Below are positions 1-8,897 of a stretch of DNA of 64,000 nucleotides, one piece after another. The stretch lies in the NCBI GenBank assembly GCA_963720515.1, contig OY970397.1, forward strand, positions 496,001-560,000, given 5' to 3'. The stretch's first letter is position 1. Every line of letters starts with the position of its first letter. The notes below the pieces were generated by a model. That model was not told the DNA's origin and did not search any database. It was given only the letters and a program-made list of their open reading frames with translations. The stretch is from G963720515 sp963720515 (GTDB lineage Bacteria > Actinomycetota > Thermoleophilia > Gaiellales > Gaiellaceae). The position numbers were made by a program, and so were the translations under genes.

Positions 1-1
1 G

Positions 2-805
2 CTCGGCGTGCAGACGCAGGTCGCGGAGGCGAAGGCCGAGTCCGACTACATCCCGTCGCTCCAGGCGCTCGCCGAGCAGGGGGTCGACGTCGTGTTCGCG
101 GTCGGAGAGCTCCTCCGCCCGAGCGTGGAGCAGACCGCGCCGCTCTACGAGGACACGAAGTTCGTCCTCATCGACTCGATGCCCGAGAACCCGCCGAAGA
201 ACCTCCAGAGCCTCGGCTTCAAGTCGGAGGAGGCCGGCTACCTCGCCGGCTATCTCGCCGCCCTCTCCACGAAGACCGGGACGATCTCGGCCGTCGGCGG
301 CGAGTCGCTTCCCGAGGTCGACCGCTACATCGCGGGGTACCGGGCGGGCGCGAAGGCTGCGTCCCCCGAGGTCGAGGTGCTCGTGGACTACGCGGGGAGC
401 TTCGTGGAGACGGAGAAATGCCGTGCGACGGCGCTCGACCAGATCGCGCGCGGCTCGGACGTCGTCTTCCAGGTCGCGGGCGACTGCGGGCCGGGCGCGC
501 TCGCGGCCGCGAAGGCGAAGGGCGTCTGGGGGATCGGCTCCGAGAGCGACCAGGCCTACCTAGGGCCGCACATCCTGACGAGCGCCGTGAAGAAGATCGA
601 CGCAGCCGTCTACGAGACGATCCAGCTCGCGGTGAAAGGACAGCTCGCGGGCGGCAGCCAGACGGTGTTCGGCGTAGCCGAGGACGGCGTCGGGCTCGGG
701 ACGACGAGCCCGAACGCGCCGGCCGAAGCCGTCGAGCGGACGAACGCCGAGGCCCAGAAGCTCGCGGACGGGACGGTGACCGTCCCCGACTCGCTGACCC
801 CCTAG
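2..805 (+). CDS. BMP-family substrate-binding protein (5' truncated)
   Basis: The window opens inside this gene, so its signal peptide or lipobox is missing. The 267 visible residues match the BMP/Med family of ABC-transporter solute-binding proteins, which bind nucleosides or related ligands outside the membrane. Family-like segments are YIPSLQALAEQGVDVVFAVG near the start, LGFKSEEAGYLAGYLAA (the usual F-x-E-x-x-A-x-x-L-A-G pattern), and GSDVVFQVAGDCGPGALAAA, which lines the ligand cleft. Ligand specificity cannot be read here. No permease or ATPase is seen downstream; a transport operon may lie to the left of the window. Confidence 0.85.
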   Translation, partial: LGVQTQVAEAKAESDYIPSLQALAEQGVDVVFAVGELLRPSVEQTAPLYEDTKFVLIDSMPENPPKNLQSLGFKSEEAGYLAGYLAALSTKTGTISAVGGESLPEVDRYIAGYRAGAKAASPEVEVLVDYAGSFVETEKCRATALDQIARGSDVVFQVAGDCGPGALAAAKAKGVWGIGSESDQAYLGPHILTSAVKKIDAAVYETIQLAVKGQLAGGSQTVFGVAEDGVGLGTTSPNAPAEAVERTNAEAQKLADGTVTVPDSLTP

Positions 806-806
806 C

Positions 807-812
807 TACAGT
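807..812 (+). promoter_or_regulatory. -10-like TACAGT, possible leaderless start of 819
   Basis: TACAGT lies exactly 6 nt before the ATG at 819 and no Shine-Dalgarno sequence fits between them. This matches the TAnnnT-to-start pattern found at many genes in the window. Confidence 0.45.
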
Positions 813-818
813 CGCCCG

Positions 819-1163
819 ATGCACAACCCGGCCGCCGCGCTCTCACTCGTCATGGCGCTCTTGGCCCTCGGTGTCCTGGCCGCCGCGGCGTACGTCGCGG
901 AGTCGCTCGAGGAGGTCACCTGGCCGCAGGCAGGACTCGCCGTCCCGCTGGCCGGCGTCCTCGCGCTCCTCGCACTTTCGCTCTCCGGCCGCGCGATCGT
1001 GCTTTACCAGCGAAGCCTCGGCCGGATCGGCGGCGCGGGGCTCGCGCGGGTCGCGAGAGTGGTGGGGACGATCGCCCTCCTCTGCGCGCTCACGGCCGGA
1101 ATCGCGTTCGCCGTTTACGGCGTGCTCGTCTGGACTGACGGGCTCGCCGAGACTCCCTGGTGA
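819..1163 (+). CDS. small three-helix membrane protein, function unknown
   Basis: A 114-residue protein with three hydrophobic stretches (about 6-27, 38-58 and 84-109) and few charged residues between them. It matches no family I recognise. It begins 14 bp after the stop of the solute-binding protein gene and has its own -10-like TACAGT, so it may be transcribed independently. Coding is supported by start context, strongly biased codon use and length in one frame. No function is proposed. Confidence 0.6.
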   Translation: MHNPAAALSLVMALLALGVLAAAAYVAESLEEVTWPQAGLAVPLAGVLALLALSLSGRAIVLYQRSLGRIGGAGLARVARVVGTIALLCALTAGIAFAVYGVLVWTDGLAETPW

Positions 1164-1182
1164 ACCCCGGAGGCGTGCCCGC

Positions 1183-1188
1183 TACAAT
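1183..1188 (+). promoter_or_regulatory. -10-like TACAAT upstream of the RodZ-like gene
   Basis: TACAAT is close to the sigma-70 -10 consensus and sits 50 nt before the chosen ATG at 1239 (14 nt before an alternative ATG at 1203). No clear -35 is visible. Confidence 0.4.
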
Positions 1189-1238
1189 CGGCACTTCCCG
1201 GCATGACCGCCCGGGGTGAACGCTGCCGCTTATTTTTC

Positions 1239-1979
1239 ATGTTCGAGATTGGTAACAGCCTCCGGGAGGCCCGCCTGCGGCAGGGCCTTGACCTCGCACG
1301 GGTCGAGGACGACACGAAGATCCGCGCGCGGTACCTCCAGGCGCTCGAGGACGAGCGCTTCGACGTTCTGCCCGCGGAGACCTACGTCAAGGGCTTCCTG
1401 CGCACGTATGCCGAGTACCTCGGCCTCGACGGGCACCTCTACGTGGACGAGTTCAACTCGCGCTTCGCGAGCTCGATGGAGGAGCCGATCGTCTCCACGC
1501 CGCCGCCCCGGCGCCGCCCGACCCGCGGGACCGGGTCCGGCCTCGTCGTCGTGGTGCTCGCGGGGATCGTCGCGGTCGCCGTCCTCGTCGTCGTCGCCTT
1601 CGCGTTCTCGAACGACCCGACGGCCGACCCGACCGCGGGGACGAAGCCGCCGGCGAGCACGGGGCAGACGCCGACCTCGACGATCGTCCAGCCGCCGGCG
1701 CCCCCGCCCGCCAAGTCCGTCAAGATCGCGCTCCGCGCCGTTCGCGGCGACTGCTGGGTGACGGTGCACCGCGGCGCCGCCAACGGCCCGGTCGAGTTCT
1801 CCGGGACGATCTACCGGGGCGAGGTCCAGCGGTTCCGCGGCAGGAAGCTCGTGCTCGAGTTCGGCGACGCGCCCACGGAGAACCTGAACGCCTCCCTGAA
1901 CGGCCATCGGGCGCAGCTCCCCGCGGGCGCGCAGGTCGTCGTCGTCACCGCCCAGGGCTTCAGCGCGGCGCGGGGTTGA
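1239..1979 (+). CDS. RodZ-like HTH membrane protein
   Basis: Cytoplasmic N-terminal helix-turn-helix of the RodZ type (residues about 3-75, IGNSLREARLRQGLDLARVE then YLQALEDERFDVLPAETYVKGFLRTYAEYLGL). This is followed by a basic stretch, one membrane helix (about 102-123, Val/Ala-rich), a Pro/Thr linker and an extracytoplasmic DUF4115-like beta domain (about 160-246). RodZ links the MreB cytoskeleton to the wall machinery in rods; here it is named by architecture only. The start at 1239 puts EIGNSLREAR at the N-terminus as in the family; an in-frame ATG at 1203 would add 12 unrelated residues. Its TGA overlaps the TTG start of cinA. Confidence 0.8.
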   Translation: MFEIGNSLREARLRQGLDLARVEDDTKIRARYLQALEDERFDVLPAETYVKGFLRTYAEYLGLDGHLYVDEFNSRFASSMEEPIVSTPPPRRRPTRGTGSGLVVVVLAGIVAVAVLVVVAFAFSNDPTADPTAGTKPPASTGQTPTSTIVQPPAPPPAKSVKIALRAVRGDCWVTVHRGAANGPVEFSGTIYRGEVQRFRGRKLVLEFGDAPTENLNASLNGHRAQLPAGAQVVVVTAQGFSAARG

Positions 1980-3247
1980 GCGGCGCTCCTAGCGCGACCG
2001 TCCTCCTCACGGGGAGCGAGATCGTGCGCGGCGCGGTCGCGGACGCAAACGGCGCGTTCCTCGCGCGCGAGCTGACAGCGCTCGGCATCGAGCCCGTGCG
2101 CTGGCTCGTCGTCAGCGACCGGCCGGGGGAGCTCGAAGCCGGGATGCGCGCAGCGCTCGACGCCGACCTCTGCGTCACGTGCGGCGGGCTCGGGCCGACG
2201 CACGACGACCGCACGGTCGAGACGCTCGCCCGCGTGACGGGACGGGGACTCGTGCTGGACGAGGCCCTCGAGCGGGAGATCGAAGGTGTTGCGCGCGCCG
2301 TCGCCGACCGGCTCGGCCGGCCGTACTCGGATCTCGCGACCGGCGTCCGCAAGCAGGCGACGCTCCCCGACGGCGCGGTGCCCGTAGGCCTCGCCGGGAC
2401 GGCGCCGGCGTTCGTGCTCGAGCATGAGGGTGGACGCGTCGCGGTTTCCCTTCCCGGGCCGCCGGGGGAGCTGCGGCGCCTGTGGCCCGCGGTGCTCGCC
2501 GCGCCGGCCGTGCAGGCGCTCGCGGCGCGGGCGACACGGCCCGACCACCGCGTCCTGCGCTTCTTCGCCGTGCCGGAGGCAGCCGTGGCCGAGACGGTCG
2601 AGGCTGCGGGTGGGGAGGAGGACGGGCTCGAGCTCACCGTCTGCGCCCGGAACTTCGAGATCGGCGTGGACCTGTACGTGACGCCCGGCGGGGAGTCGCG
2701 CGCCGACGCCGTCGAGTCGGCGCTCGTCGAGCGGTTCGGCGACGCGCTCTTCGCCCGCGACGAGCAGCCGGTCGCTGAGCTCGTGCTCGACCGCTGCCGG
2801 ACGCTCGGGCTCACGCTCGCGACCGCCGAGTCCTGCACGGGCGGCCTCGTCGCGGCGCTCCTCACGGAGATCCCGGGGTCGAGCGACGTGTTCCTCGGCT
2901 CGGTGGTCGCCTACGCGAACGAGGTGAAGGCGAAGGAGCTGGGCGTCCCTGAGGAAATCCTGGCACGGCACGGGGCCGTGTCGGCCGAGACCGCCGCGGC
3001 GATGGCGGCGGGCGCCTGTGAGCGGCTCGACGCCGACGCGGCGATCGCGACGACCGGCGTGGCGGGCCCGGGCGGCGGGACACCGGAGAAGCCGGTCGGG
3101 CTCGTGTACACGGCCGTTTCGGGGCCGATGGGGGAGCGCGTGGACGAGCTGCGGCTCCCCGGCTCGCGCGACGAGATCCGCCTCCGCTCGGCCGTGCTCT
3201 CTCTACACAGTTTGCGGCGCCTCTTGACACAAACGCCCGCGGAGTAG
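1976..3247 (+). CDS. cinA: CinA / nicotinamide-nucleotide amidase
   Basis: 423 residues, the usual length for full CinA. The N-terminal MoCF/COG1058 domain (about 1-170) carries LLTGSEIV and CGGLGPTHDD. The C-terminal CinA domain (about 258-415), the nicotinamide-nucleotide amidohydrolase of pyridine nucleotide recycling, carries TAESCTGGLVAALLTEIPGS and ATTGVAGPGGGTPEKPVG. It starts with TTG, overlapping the previous stop by four bases (TTGA), which indicates translational coupling. cinA next to recA is a widespread arrangement; the gene order cinA-thpR-recA-recX suggests one transcription unit. Confidence 0.93.
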   Translation: MSGAPSATVLLTGSEIVRGAVADANGAFLARELTALGIEPVRWLVVSDRPGELEAGMRAALDADLCVTCGGLGPTHDDRTVETLARVTGRGLVLDEALEREIEGVARAVADRLGRPYSDLATGVRKQATLPDGAVPVGLAGTAPAFVLEHEGGRVAVSLPGPPGELRRLWPAVLAAPAVQALAARATRPDHRVLRFFAVPEAAVAETVEAAGGEEDGLELTVCARNFEIGVDLYVTPGGESRADAVESALVERFGDALFARDEQPVAELVLDRCRTLGLTLATAESCTGGLVAALLTEIPGSSDVFLGSVVAYANEVKAKELGVPEEILARHGAVSAETAAAMAAGACERLDADAAIATTGVAGPGGGTPEKPVGLVYTAVSGPMGERVDELRLPGSRDEIRLRSAVLSLHSLRRLLTQTPAE

Positions 3248-3256
3248 GCCGGTAGC

Positions 3257-3799
3257 GTGGAAGGCGATGAACGGCTTCGTCTCTTCCTCGGGCTTCCGCT
3301 TCCGGACGAGCCCCGCCGGCGCCTCGCCGAGTGGGCCGCGCGCGAGCTGGCGGGCGCCGGCGCGGTCCGGGTTGTCCCGCCCGAGAACCTGCATGTCACG
3401 CTCGTCTTCCTGGGCGGCCGTCCGGCGGGCGAGGTGGACGCGATCGTGGGCGAGCTCCGGGCTGCGGCGCGCGCTGTCCGGCCGCCGGTGCTCGAGCCCG
3501 TCCGCTACCGCGAGACGAGGAGCGTCGGCATGGTGGTCTTCTCGGACGAGGACGGGCGGGCCACGGCGCTCGCGAGCGACCTCTCCGAGCGGCTCGAGCG
3601 CCTCGGCGTGTACCGCCCCGAGCAGCGCCCGTGGCTCCCGCACGTCACCGTGGCGCGATTCCGCCGGCCACACCGGCTGCGCCCCGATCTGCCCGCCCTC
3701 GGGCCGGTCAGTCCGTCCGAAGCCGCTCTCTACACTTCGGTGCTGCGTCGGACCGGAGCGCAGTACGAGATCCGTGAATCCGTTCCGCTAGGAGGCTGA
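3257..3799 (+). CDS. thpR: RNA 2',3'-cyclic phosphodiesterase (LigT/ThpR)
   Basis: A 180-residue 2H phosphoesterase with both HxTx signature motifs: HVTLVFLGG near residue 47 and PHVTVARF near residue 128. Family members open 2',3'-cyclic phosphate ends of RNA; the in vivo substrate in bacteria is unclear. It starts with GTG 9 bp after cinA, and its last codons contain the ribosome binding site of recA (GGAGG at 3791-3795), so the genes are tightly packed. Confidence 0.9.
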   Translation: MEGDERLRLFLGLPLPDEPRRRLAEWAARELAGAGAVRVVPPENLHVTLVFLGGRPAGEVDAIVGELRAAARAVRPPVLEPVRYRETRSVGMVVFSDEDGRATALASDLSERLERLGVYRPEQRPWLPHVTVARFRRPHRLRPDLPALGPVSPSEAALYTSVLRRTGAQYEIRESVPLGG

Positions 3800-3804
3800 A
3801 AACC

Positions 3805-4893
3805 GTGGACCGCGACCAGGCACTCGACACCGCACTGAGCCAGATCGAGCGGCAGTTTGGCAAGGGATCGGTCATGAAGATGAGCGACCAGGCGCAGACC
3901 GCCATCGCGTCGGTCTCGACCGGCTCGCTCTCGCTCGACCTCGCACTCGGCGTCGGCGGGTTGCCGCGCGGCCGCGTCGTCGAGATCTTCGGGCCGGAGT
4001 CGTCCGGCAAGACGACGCTCGTCTACCACGTGATCGCCGAGGCGCAGCGCCGCGGCGGGATCTGCGCGTTCATCGACGCCGAGCATGCGATGGACCCCGC
4101 GTATGCGGGCCGGATCGGGGTGAACATCGACGACCTCCTCGTCTCGCAGCCCGACAACGGCGAGCAGGCGCTCGAGATCGCCGAGCTCCTCATCCGCTCG
4201 GGCGCTCTCGACGTCGTCGCGATCGACTCCGTGGCGGCGCTGACGCCGCGCGCCGAGATCGAGGGCGAGATGGGCGACAGCCACGTCGGACTCCAGGCGC
4301 GGCTCATGAGCCAGGCGTTGCGCAAGCTCGCCGGCACCTTGAACAGGACCGGCACGGTGGCGATCTTCACCAACCAACTGCGCGAGAAGATCGGCGTCAT
4401 GTTCGGGAGCCCGGAGACGACGCCGGGCGGCCGCGCGCTCAAGTTCTACTCGTCCGTCCGTCTGGACATGCGGCGCATCGAGACCCTGAAGGAGGGCGTG
4501 GAGGCGATCGGCAACCGCGTCCGCGTCAAGGTCGTGAAGAACAAGGTCGCGCCGCCGTTCAAGCAGGCCGAGTTCGACATCATCTACGGCGACGGGATCT
4601 CCTGGGAGGGCTCCGTCCTCGACGTGGGCCTCGAGCGCAAGGTCGTCTCGAAGTCCGGCTCGTACTTCTCGCTCGGCGACGAGCGGCTCGGCCAAGGCCG
4701 CCAGAACGCAACCGCATTCCTGCGCGAGCACCCGGACGTGACGCAGGACATCCTGCGCCAGATCCAGCTCCAGCTCGGCGACGGAGCGGTCGTCTCCTCC
4801 CGGCTCCTGCCGACGATGGACGACGAGGTGAGCCCGAACGGCAAGGCCGCGGTCGAAGCGGAGGCGGAGGCCGAGGTCGAGGCCGCCGCCTGA
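3805..4893 (+). CDS. recA: Recombinase RecA
   Basis: 362 residues. The ATPase core shows Walker A GPESSGKT at 63-70, Walker B-like DVVAIDS near 136-142, and the LexA/DNA-binding loop segments GVMFGSPETTPGGRALKFY. RecA forms the filament for homologous recombination and stimulates LexA self-cleavage. The GTG start is set by GGAGG nine bases upstream. The C-terminus ends in an acidic Glu/Ala tail, common in RecA. I saw no actinobacterial SOS box (CGAAC-type palindrome) immediately upstream, as expected if the promoter is further up in the cinA operon. Confidence 0.98.
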   Translation: MDRDQALDTALSQIERQFGKGSVMKMSDQAQTAIASVSTGSLSLDLALGVGGLPRGRVVEIFGPESSGKTTLVYHVIAEAQRRGGICAFIDAEHAMDPAYAGRIGVNIDDLLVSQPDNGEQALEIAELLIRSGALDVVAIDSVAALTPRAEIEGEMGDSHVGLQARLMSQALRKLAGTLNRTGTVAIFTNQLREKIGVMFGSPETTPGGRALKFYSSVRLDMRRIETLKEGVEAIGNRVRVKVVKNKVAPPFKQAEFDIIYGDGISWEGSVLDVGLERKVVSKSGSYFSLGDERLGQGRQNATAFLREHPDVTQDILRQIQLQLGDGAVVSSRLLPTMDDEVSPNGKAAVEAEAEAEVEAAA

Positions 4894-4919
4894 GGGCTTG
4901 ACGCAATGACCCTCGGGCC

Positions 4920-5507
4920 ATGCCCGCGCTGACGGCGCTCCGAGAGGCGGGGCCGGGACGGGTCGCTCTCGAGGTCGACGGGCAGCCGTGGCGCACCGTG
5001 CCGGCGGCCGTCGTCGTCTGCGCCGGGCTCTCCGAGGGACTCGAGCTCGACCGCCCGACGCTGCGGCGCGTCCGCGCCGAGCTCGTCCGCGGCCGTGCGC
5101 TCGGCGTCGCGGGGCGCGCACTTGCCCGGCGGGAGCTCTCGACGCACGAGCTCTCGGCCCGTCTTGCTCGCGCGGGCGTCGCCCCTTCCCTGGCCCAGGC
5201 GGTGCGCGACGACCTCGTCGCGGCCGGGGCCGTCTCGGACGAGCGCTACGCGCGGACGTCCGCTGAGTCGCTCGGGCGCCGCGGGTGGGGCAACGCGGCG
5301 ATCGAGGCGCGGCTCGAAGCAGCGGGCGTCGCGGCCGAGACGGTGCGCGAGGCGATCGCCGTGCTTCCGCCCGAAGCCGAGCGCGCCCGCGAGGTCGTGC
5401 GCCGCCGGCCGGACCGCCGCAAGGCCGCCGCGCTCCTCGCACGGCGAGGATTCGGCCCCGAGAGCGTCGAAGAGTGCCTGGGCGGCGCGCTGGACTGGAA
5501 CGCGTGA
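4920..5507 (+). CDS. recX: Regulatory protein RecX
   Basis: 195 residues, three-helix tandem repeats typical of RecX: LARRELSTHELSARLARAG near 63-81, LVAAGAVSDERYART near 94-108, and the later GWGNAAIEARLEAAGV segment. RecX binds RecA filaments and limits their activity. It begins 26 bp after recA on the same strand, the standard recA-recX arrangement. The N-terminal 55 residues (ALEVDGQPWRTVPAAVVV) form the extra domain seen in several actinobacterial RecX proteins. Confidence 0.93.
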   Translation: MPALTALREAGPGRVALEVDGQPWRTVPAAVVVCAGLSEGLELDRPTLRRVRAELVRGRALGVAGRALARRELSTHELSARLARAGVAPSLAQAVRDDLVAAGAVSDERYARTSAESLGRRGWGNAAIEARLEAAGVAAETVREAIAVLPPEAERAREVVRRRPDRRKAAALLARRGFGPESVEECLGGALDWNA

Positions 5508-5747
5508 CGCCGTCTAGGATGTGTCGAACACCACTTCATAACTAACTGCCTGCACGGAACGGCTTTTCATACGAAATCGGAAGCTCTGCGGACACCCGTT
5601 GACCGACACGACCACCACATGACCCGCGCGAGAAAGCACAAGGGGGACCCGACCGAACCACGGTAGGGCGCACCGGCGCCCCGCTTTTCGCGCACCCGAT
5701 TTCCGACGAGACGCCGTTCCTGAACGGGCTCAACCGTAGGAGCGAGC

Positions 5748-7283
5748 ATGCTGACCCTGATCGGCATCCTGATCGGCCTGGCGGCAGGAGTCGCCGTGGG
5801 CCTGATCGCCGGCTCCCGCGTCGTCGTCGGGCGGCGCCGCCGTGAGGCCGAGACCGAGATCGACCGGATGACGTCCGAGGCGACGCGCGCCGCCGAAGCG
5901 ATCCGCCGCGAGGCGCAGGTCGAGGCGCGCGAGGAGGCCCTCACGCTGCGCGCCGAGGCGGAGCACGAGCTGCAGGACCGCCGAGCGGAGACGATCAAGG
6001 CCGAGGAGCGCGTCACCACCAAGGAGCAGGACCTCGACCGGCGCCTCGAGGAGACGACGCGACACGAGCAGGCGCTCGCCGACCGGGAGATGCACGTGAA
6101 GGAGCTCCAGGGCGAGCTCAAGGAGGCCAAGGACGAGCAGCTGCGCAAGCTCGAGCAGGTCGCGGGCCTGACCGCCGCGGACGCGCGCAAGCAGCTGCTC
6201 GAGCAGACGGAGGAGCAGATCCGCCACGAGATGGGTCGGCTCGTCCGCGTCGCCGAGGAGGAGGCGCAGGCGGAGGCGAAGCGCCGCGCCAGGAATCTCG
6301 TCTCCGATGCCCTGCAGCGCGTCGCTGCGAGCCACGCCGCGGAGACGACCGTCTCGCTCGTCGAGCTCCCCTCCGACGACATGAAGGGCCGGATCATCGG
6401 TCGCGAGGGCCGCAACATCCGCGCGCTCGAGAACCTGACCGGCGTCGATTTCATCATCGACGACACCCCGCAGGCGGTCGTCCTGTCGTCATTTGACGGC
6501 GTGCGTCGCGAGGTGGCGAAGCTGACGCTCGCGAAGCTCGTCGAGGACGGGCGCATCCATCCGTCGCGGATCGAGGAGACCTACTACCAGTCGAAGTCGG
6601 AGATCGAGGAGCAGATCGTCTCGATGGGCCAGCAGGCGATCTTCGAGGCGAACATCGGGACGATGCACGAGGAGCTCGCGAAGCTCCTGGGACGCCTCCG
6701 GTACCGGACGAGCTACGGGCAGAACATCCTCAAGCACTCGCTCGAGTGCGCCCACCTGGCCGGGATCATGGCGGCCGAGCTCGGCGCCAGCGTGAAGACG
6801 GCCAAGCGCGCGGCGCTCCTGCACGACGTCGGCAAGGCGATGACCCACGAGGTCGAGGGCTCCCACGCGATCATCTCCGCGCAGCAGGCGAAGAAGTACG
6901 GCGAGTCGCAGCACGTCGTCCACGCGGTCGAGGCCCACCACTACGAGGTGCAGCCCCAGACGGTCGAGGCGATCCTCGTCATCGCGGCCGACGCGATCTC
7001 GGCGTCGCGTCCAGGCGCCCGGGGCGAGAGCCTCGAGAACTACATCAAGCGCCTCGAGAACCTCGAGCAGCTCGCGTCGTCGAAGCCGGGCGTGGAGAAG
7101 GTCTTCGCGCTCCAGGCCGGCCGCGAGATCCGCGTGATGGTGAAGCCGGCCGAGATCGACGACGACGAGGCGGCGCTCCTCTCGCATGAGATCGCGCGCG
7201 AGATCGAGCAGCAGATGGAGTACCCGGGCCAGATCAAGGTCACGGTCATTCGGGAGTCGCGCGCCACGGAGTTCGCCAAGTAG
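5748..7283 (+). CDS. rny: Ribonuclease Y
   Basis: 511 residues: an N-terminal membrane anchor (about 2-25), a long charged coiled coil (about 28-190), a KH domain with IIGREGRNIRALE, and an HD domain with HSLECAHLAGIMAAE and ALLHDVGKAM. RNase Y is the membrane-bound endonuclease that starts mRNA decay in many Gram-positive bacteria. A GTAGGAG ribosome binding site lies just upstream of the ATG. The 240 bp before it hold no gene and presumably its promoter. Position between recX and miaB is common in actinobacteria. Confidence 0.97.
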   Translation: MLTLIGILIGLAAGVAVGLIAGSRVVVGRRRREAETEIDRMTSEATRAAEAIRREAQVEAREEALTLRAEAEHELQDRRAETIKAEERVTTKEQDLDRRLEETTRHEQALADREMHVKELQGELKEAKDEQLRKLEQVAGLTAADARKQLLEQTEEQIRHEMGRLVRVAEEEAQAEAKRRARNLVSDALQRVAASHAAETTVSLVELPSDDMKGRIIGREGRNIRALENLTGVDFIIDDTPQAVVLSSFDGVRREVAKLTLAKLVEDGRIHPSRIEETYYQSKSEIEEQIVSMGQQAIFEANIGTMHEELAKLLGRLRYRTSYGQNILKHSLECAHLAGIMAAELGASVKTAKRAALLHDVGKAMTHEVEGSHAIISAQQAKKYGESQHVVHAVEAHHYEVQPQTVEAILVIAADAISASRPGARGESLENYIKRLENLEQLASSKPGVEKVFALQAGREIRVMVKPAEIDDDEAALLSHEIAREIEQQMEYPGQIKVTVIRESRATEFAK

Positions 7284-7383
7284 CGGCCGGCGGCGGGGCT
7301 GGGGACGAGTCGGCACGGTTTCGGCGCAGTCCCGTATCCCACGCGGCACACGATCCTCGCTAGCGTGACTCCAGGGACGCTTG

Positions 7384-7426
7384 CTCCCCCGAGGGGGAGG
7401 TCTCGGGCCGTTGGGACACGGCCCGA
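7384..7426 (+). other. two tandem hairpins upstream of miaB
   Basis: Hairpin 1 pairs 7384-7389 with 7394-7399 (CTCCCC/GGGGAG, loop CGAG). Hairpin 2 pairs 7403-7411 with 7418-7426 (TCGGGCCGT/ACGGCCCGA, perfect 9 bp, 6-nt loop). They lie between rny and miaB. No T-run follows, so a Rho-independent terminator is only one possibility; a structured leader is another. Confidence 0.5.
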
Positions 7427-7463
7427 AGGGACGTGGCGGGTATCGAGCGAGCGGCGGCGGGGC

Positions 7464-7469
7464 TAGGCT
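7464..7469 (+). promoter_or_regulatory. -10-like TAGGCT before miaB
   Basis: TAGGCT ends 8 nt before the miaB ATG at 7478 with no Shine-Dalgarno sequence between, fitting the leaderless pattern. Confidence 0.4.
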
Positions 7470-7477
7470 TTCCGGCG

Positions 7478-8803
7478 ATGAGGCGTTACCACGTCACCAC
7501 GTTCGGGTGCCAGATGAACGCGCACGACTCGGAGCGCATCAAGGGGATGCTCGAGTCGATCGGCCTCGGCGAGGCGGTCGCGCCCGAGGAGGCCGATGTC
7601 ATCGTGTTCAACACCTGCACGATCCGCCAGAAGCCGGATGAGAAGTTCGCCGCCCACCTCGCGCAGGCGAAGGCGCTCAAGGCGGCCGATCCCGACAAGG
7701 TGATCGCCGTCGGCGGCTGCTACGCGGAGGCGCAGCGCGAGCGGCTCTTCGAGCTCTACCCTGAGGTGGACGTCGCGTTCGGCCCGGGGTCGATCCCACA
7801 CCTCGCCGACTGGCTCGGGGCGGGGGGCGAGGGCGTCGCGCGCGGCCGATTCGGCATCGAGGAGCGCGCCTTCGCCGGCGAGCTGCCGATGCGCCGGGAG
7901 CGCACGTTCCAGGCGTGGGTGCAGGTCTCCATGGGGTGCAACTCGCGCTGCTCGTACTGCATCGTCCCGGCCGTCCGCGGCCGCGAGGTGAGCCGGCGCC
8001 CGGGCGAGATCGTCGCCGAGGTCACGCGGCTCGCGGCGGACGGAGTGCGCGAGATCACGCTGCTCGGCCAGAACGTGAACTCGTGGGGCCGCGATCTCGG
8101 GCCCGACATCCGCACCGAGTTCGGCGAGCTCCTGCGTGCCTGCGACGCCGTGGACGGCATCGAGCGCATCCGCTTCACGAGCCCGCATCCGAAGGACTTC
8201 CGCGAGCCGGTGATCGACGCGATGGCCGAGTGCGGCGCCGTCTGCGAGCACGTGCACCTGCCGCTCCAGTCGGGGTCGAGCCGCATCCTGAAGGCGATGC
8301 GCCGCACGTACGACCGCGATCGCTACCTGCGCCTGGTCGAGCGGCTGCGCGCCGCGATCCCCGACCTCGCGCTCGGGACGGACATCATCGTCGGCTTCCC
8401 GGGCGAGACCGAGGACGACTTCGCCGCGACACTCGAGGCGGTCGAGGAGGTGCGCTACGACAGCGCGTTCACCTTCATCTACTCGCCGCGCCAGGGCACG
8501 GAGGCGGCCGCGCTCGACGGCCAGCTGTCGTTCGAGCTCAAGCGCGAGCGGCTCGAGCGCCTGGTCGAGGTCGTCCAGCGCATCGCGGCGGAGAAGAACG
8601 CCGAACGCGTGGGGGGCGTCGAGGAGGTCCTGGTCGAGGGCCCGAGCCGTACCGACCCGAACCGGCTGCGCGGGCGGACGCGGCGCAACACGACGGTCAA
8701 CTTCGCGGGCAACGCCGCGCCGGGTGACCTGGTCGAGGTCGAGATCGACCATGCGACGTCGACGACGCTCGCCGGCCGGCAGCGGGCGTTGGTCGCGGCC
8801 TGA
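7478..8803 (+). CDS. miaB: tRNA-2-methylthio-N6-dimethylallyladenosine synthase
   Basis: A 441-residue radical-SAM methylthiotransferase. The UPF0004 domain has its three cluster cysteines at 11, 47 and 81. The radical-SAM motif CNSRCSYC (C154, C158, C161) binds the second 4Fe-4S cluster, and a TRAM domain ends the protein (about 375-437). MiaB adds the methylthio group to i6A37 of tRNAs reading UNN codons. The substrate is made by MiaA, encoded next. The start at 7478 gives the family-typical N-terminus (YHVTTFGCQMN); an upstream in-frame GTG at 7433 would add 15 unlikely residues. Confidence 0.96.
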   Translation: MRRYHVTTFGCQMNAHDSERIKGMLESIGLGEAVAPEEADVIVFNTCTIRQKPDEKFAAHLAQAKALKAADPDKVIAVGGCYAEAQRERLFELYPEVDVAFGPGSIPHLADWLGAGGEGVARGRFGIEERAFAGELPMRRERTFQAWVQVSMGCNSRCSYCIVPAVRGREVSRRPGEIVAEVTRLAADGVREITLLGQNVNSWGRDLGPDIRTEFGELLRACDAVDGIERIRFTSPHPKDFREPVIDAMAECGAVCEHVHLPLQSGSSRILKAMRRTYDRDRYLRLVERLRAAIPDLALGTDIIVGFPGETEDDFAATLEAVEEVRYDSAFTFIYSPRQGTEAAALDGQLSFELKRERLERLVEVVQRIAAEKNAERVGGVEEVLVEGPSRTDPNRLRGRTRRNTTVNFAGNAAPGDLVEVEIDHATSTTLAGRQRALVAA

Positions 8804-8897
8804 CACACATTCGGCGCATTCGGTCACAGACACGGCACCACTTCGCCGTTAGCATCGAAAGCGGGTGGTGGGCCGGGGTGCCCCAGACGAGGCGGCG

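Noticed and set aside
3740..3804. LexA-binding SOS box before recA
   Set aside because: No CGAAC-type inverted repeat is visible in or near the thpR end.
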